DNA of 6,009 nt from CAZLLV01 sp964560325. GTDB lineage: Bacteria > Acidobacteriota > Thermoanaerobaculia > Multivoradales > DATKCC01. Position 1 is the stretch's first letter. Every line of letters begins with the position of its first letter. Position numbers and translations under genes: made by a program. The notes beneath the pieces were generated by a model that did no database searches, was not told the origin of the DNA, and saw nothing but the letters and a program-made list of their open reading frames with translations. Location: assembly GCA_964560325.1 (NCBI GenBank), contig CAZLLV010000565.1, positions 1 through 6,009 on the forward strand, written 5' to 3'. Shown here piece by piece: positions 4,745-6,009 of the stretch.

Positions 4745-6009
4745 CGTTCGAGCTCTCCCGCGATGACGTTCAGGCCCCCGAGCGACACGATCAGGTCGGA
4801 GACCGGACCGCCGTCGATGAGCTGCGAGAAGGTCGAGAAGAGGGGGAAGCAGGGCGGCCGGACCTTGATCCGGTACGGCTTGCCCGAGCCGTCGGAGAGG
4901 ATGTAGTAGCCGAGCTCCCCGTTCGCCCCCTCGACCATGTCGTAGCGCTCGCCCGGCGGTACCTGGATGCCGTCCATGATCAGCTTGAAGTGGTAGATCA
5001 TCGACTCCATCTGGTTGTAGGCGGCGTGCTTGGGCGGCAGCGCGACGTGCGGGTCGTCGACGATGTGCGGCCCTTCCGGCATGCCCCGGTCGAGGAGCTG
5101 GCGGATGATCGACAGCGACTGGTAGATCTCCAGCATGCGGATGCGGAAGCGGTCGTACACGTCGCCGCCGTGGAGCACCGGCACCTCCCAGTCGACCGTG
5201 TCGTACAGGTCGTACGGAGCCGCCTTGCGCACGTCGTAGCCGACGCCGGAGGCGCGTAGGCAGGGACCGGTCCAGCCCCAGTTGACCGCGTCCTCGGCGT
5301 TGATCGCCGCCACGCCGATCGCGCGCTTGTGCCAGATGGTGTTCTTCTCGACCAGCTTGTCCACGTCCTCGATGAAGGGCGGAATGATCTCGAGCAGCCG
5401 CTCGCAACGCTCCATGAAGTCGGGCGGCAGGTCCTGCGCGAGACCGCCGATGCGACCGTACGAGACCGTCAGGCGGGCGCCCGAGCAGGCTTCCAGCAGG
5501 CCGTAGATCTCCTCGCGCGGCTGGAAGAGGTACCAGAAGTTGGTCAGCGCGCCGGCGTCGACCAGCGTCGTGCCGTTGCAGACGCAGTGGTCCATGATGC
5601 GCGAGAACTCGGACAGGATCGTGCGCGCCCAGACCGCCTTCGGCGGCACCTCGACGCCGAGCATCTTTTCGACCGTGCGGCAGTAGCCGACGTTGTTGAT
5701 GAACGACGAGCAGTAGTTCAGCCGGTCGGTGAACGGGATCACCTGGTTCCAGGTGTGGGTTTCGCACATCTTCTCGAAGCAGCGGTGGAGGTAGCCGATC
5801 TCCACCTCGGAGGCGACGATCGTCTCGCCGTCGAGCTCGGCGACCACCCGGAAGGTGCCGTGCCTCGCCGGGTGCGACGGGCCGATGTTGATCGTCATCC
5901 GCTCGAACATGTCGTCGGCGGTCGGCTCCGGTGCCGAGAGCTTCGGCCGGTAGATCTTGTCCTCGGTGAGGATCCAGCGCCGGGTGGCGTCGTAGTCCTT
6001 GCGCAGCGG
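4741..6009 (-). CDS. nuoD: NADH-quinone oxidoreductase subunit D, probable NuoC-NuoD fusion, 5' partial
   Basis: NuoD forms, with NuoB, the quinone-binding chamber of complex I. The frame is open to the right edge, so the start is missing; 422 residues are visible. The 33 residues before the internal Met (5910) begin PLRKDYDATRRW, which resembles the conserved C-terminal PLRKDY motif of NuoC. They run without a stop into the NuoD start, so this looks like a fused NuoCD. Counting from that Met, the NuoD motifs are INIGPSHPARHG (7-18; quinone-site His13 and His17 kept), IGYLHRCFEK (38-47), IPFTDRLNY (58-66), GARLTVSYGRIGG (144-156), TGPCLRASG (214-222), GELGYYILSDGSGKPYRIKVR (331-351) and LGGLNVIAGELER at the end. 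The length of 389 from the Met is normal for NuoD. The GPSHPA form, rather than GPQHPS, marks a divergent clade. The stop TGA overlaps the nuoI ATG, so the two are cotranscribed. Confidence 0.95.
   Translation of the reverse strand, partial: PLRKDYDATRRWILTEDKIYRPKLSAPEPTADDMFERMTINIGPSHPARHGTFRVVAELDGETIVASEVEIGYLHRCFEKMCETHTWNQVIPFTDRLNYCSSFINNVGYCRTVEKMLGVEVPPKAVWARTILSEFSRIMDHCVCNGTTLVDAGALTNFWYLFQPREEIYGLLEACSGARLTVSYGRIGGLAQDLPPDFMERCERLLEIIPPFIEDVDKLVEKNTIWHKRAIGVAAINAEDAVNWGWTGPCLRASGVGYDVRKAAPYDLYDTVDWEVPVLHGGDVYDRFRIRMLEIYQSLSIIRQLLDRGMPEGPHIVDDPHVALPPKHAAYNQMESMIYHFKLIMDGIQVPPGERYDMVEGANGELGYYILSDGSGKPYRIKVRPPCFPLFSTFSQLIDGGPVSDLIVSLGGLNVIAGELER

Noticed and set aside
4028..5767. 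A single 579-codon minus-strand protein ending in NuoI
   Set aside because: Only the last 238 codons are NuoI. The upstream part is the out-of-frame shadow of nuoD, and nuoI has its own coupled ATG at 4744.

Overview
This is a GC-rich window (roughly two thirds G+C by eye, with strong G/C preference at third codon positions). It reads as the chromosome of a free-living, respiring bacterium. The mix of a probable fused NuoC-NuoD, a NuoD of the GPSHPA type, a large lipoprotein 'sulfatase' ending in LRAVGYID and a membrane-anchored RsbU-type phosphatase would suit an Acidobacteriota-like or deltaproteobacterial-like genome. That placement is inference from protein style only.

Layout. Positions 2-214 (+) hold the last 70 codons of an unrecognised gene. 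Positions 282-1679 (+) encode a complete RsbU/SpoIIE-family PP2C serine phosphatase with an N-terminal multi-span membrane domain. It converges, across a 24-base gap, on a minus-strand block filling the rest of the window. In transcription order that block is: a 5'-truncated nuoCD (6009-4741); nuoI (4744-4028), which overlaps nuoCD by the four bases ATGA; a DUF433-type antitoxin-like gene (3980-3732); a DUF5615 PIN-like gene (3731-3382) whose start directly follows the DUF433 stop and which is broken by a one-base frameshift; and, after a 187-base non-coding gap, an exported sulfatase-superfamily lipoprotein (3194-1704).

How the genes work together. NuoCD and NuoI belong to the peripheral arm of respiratory complex I: NuoC/D form part of the quinone site and NuoI carries clusters N6a and N6b. 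The DUF433/DUF5615 pair is a compact toxin-antitoxin-like cassette inserted behind nuoI, somewhat lower in GC than its neighbours. The phosphatase probably works in partner-switching or second-messenger-free signalling at the membrane. The sulfatase homologue is probably a periplasmic or outer-membrane-attached hydrolase, but it has Thr where sulfatases have the Cys/Ser that becomes formylglycine.

I found no RNA genes, CRISPR array, insertion sequence or wholly new system. The points most worth a second look are the frameshifted PIN-like toxin, the Thr-type 'sulfatase', the Thr-Pro repeat extension of NuoI, the NuoCD fusion and the palindromic DNA in the 3195-3381 gap.
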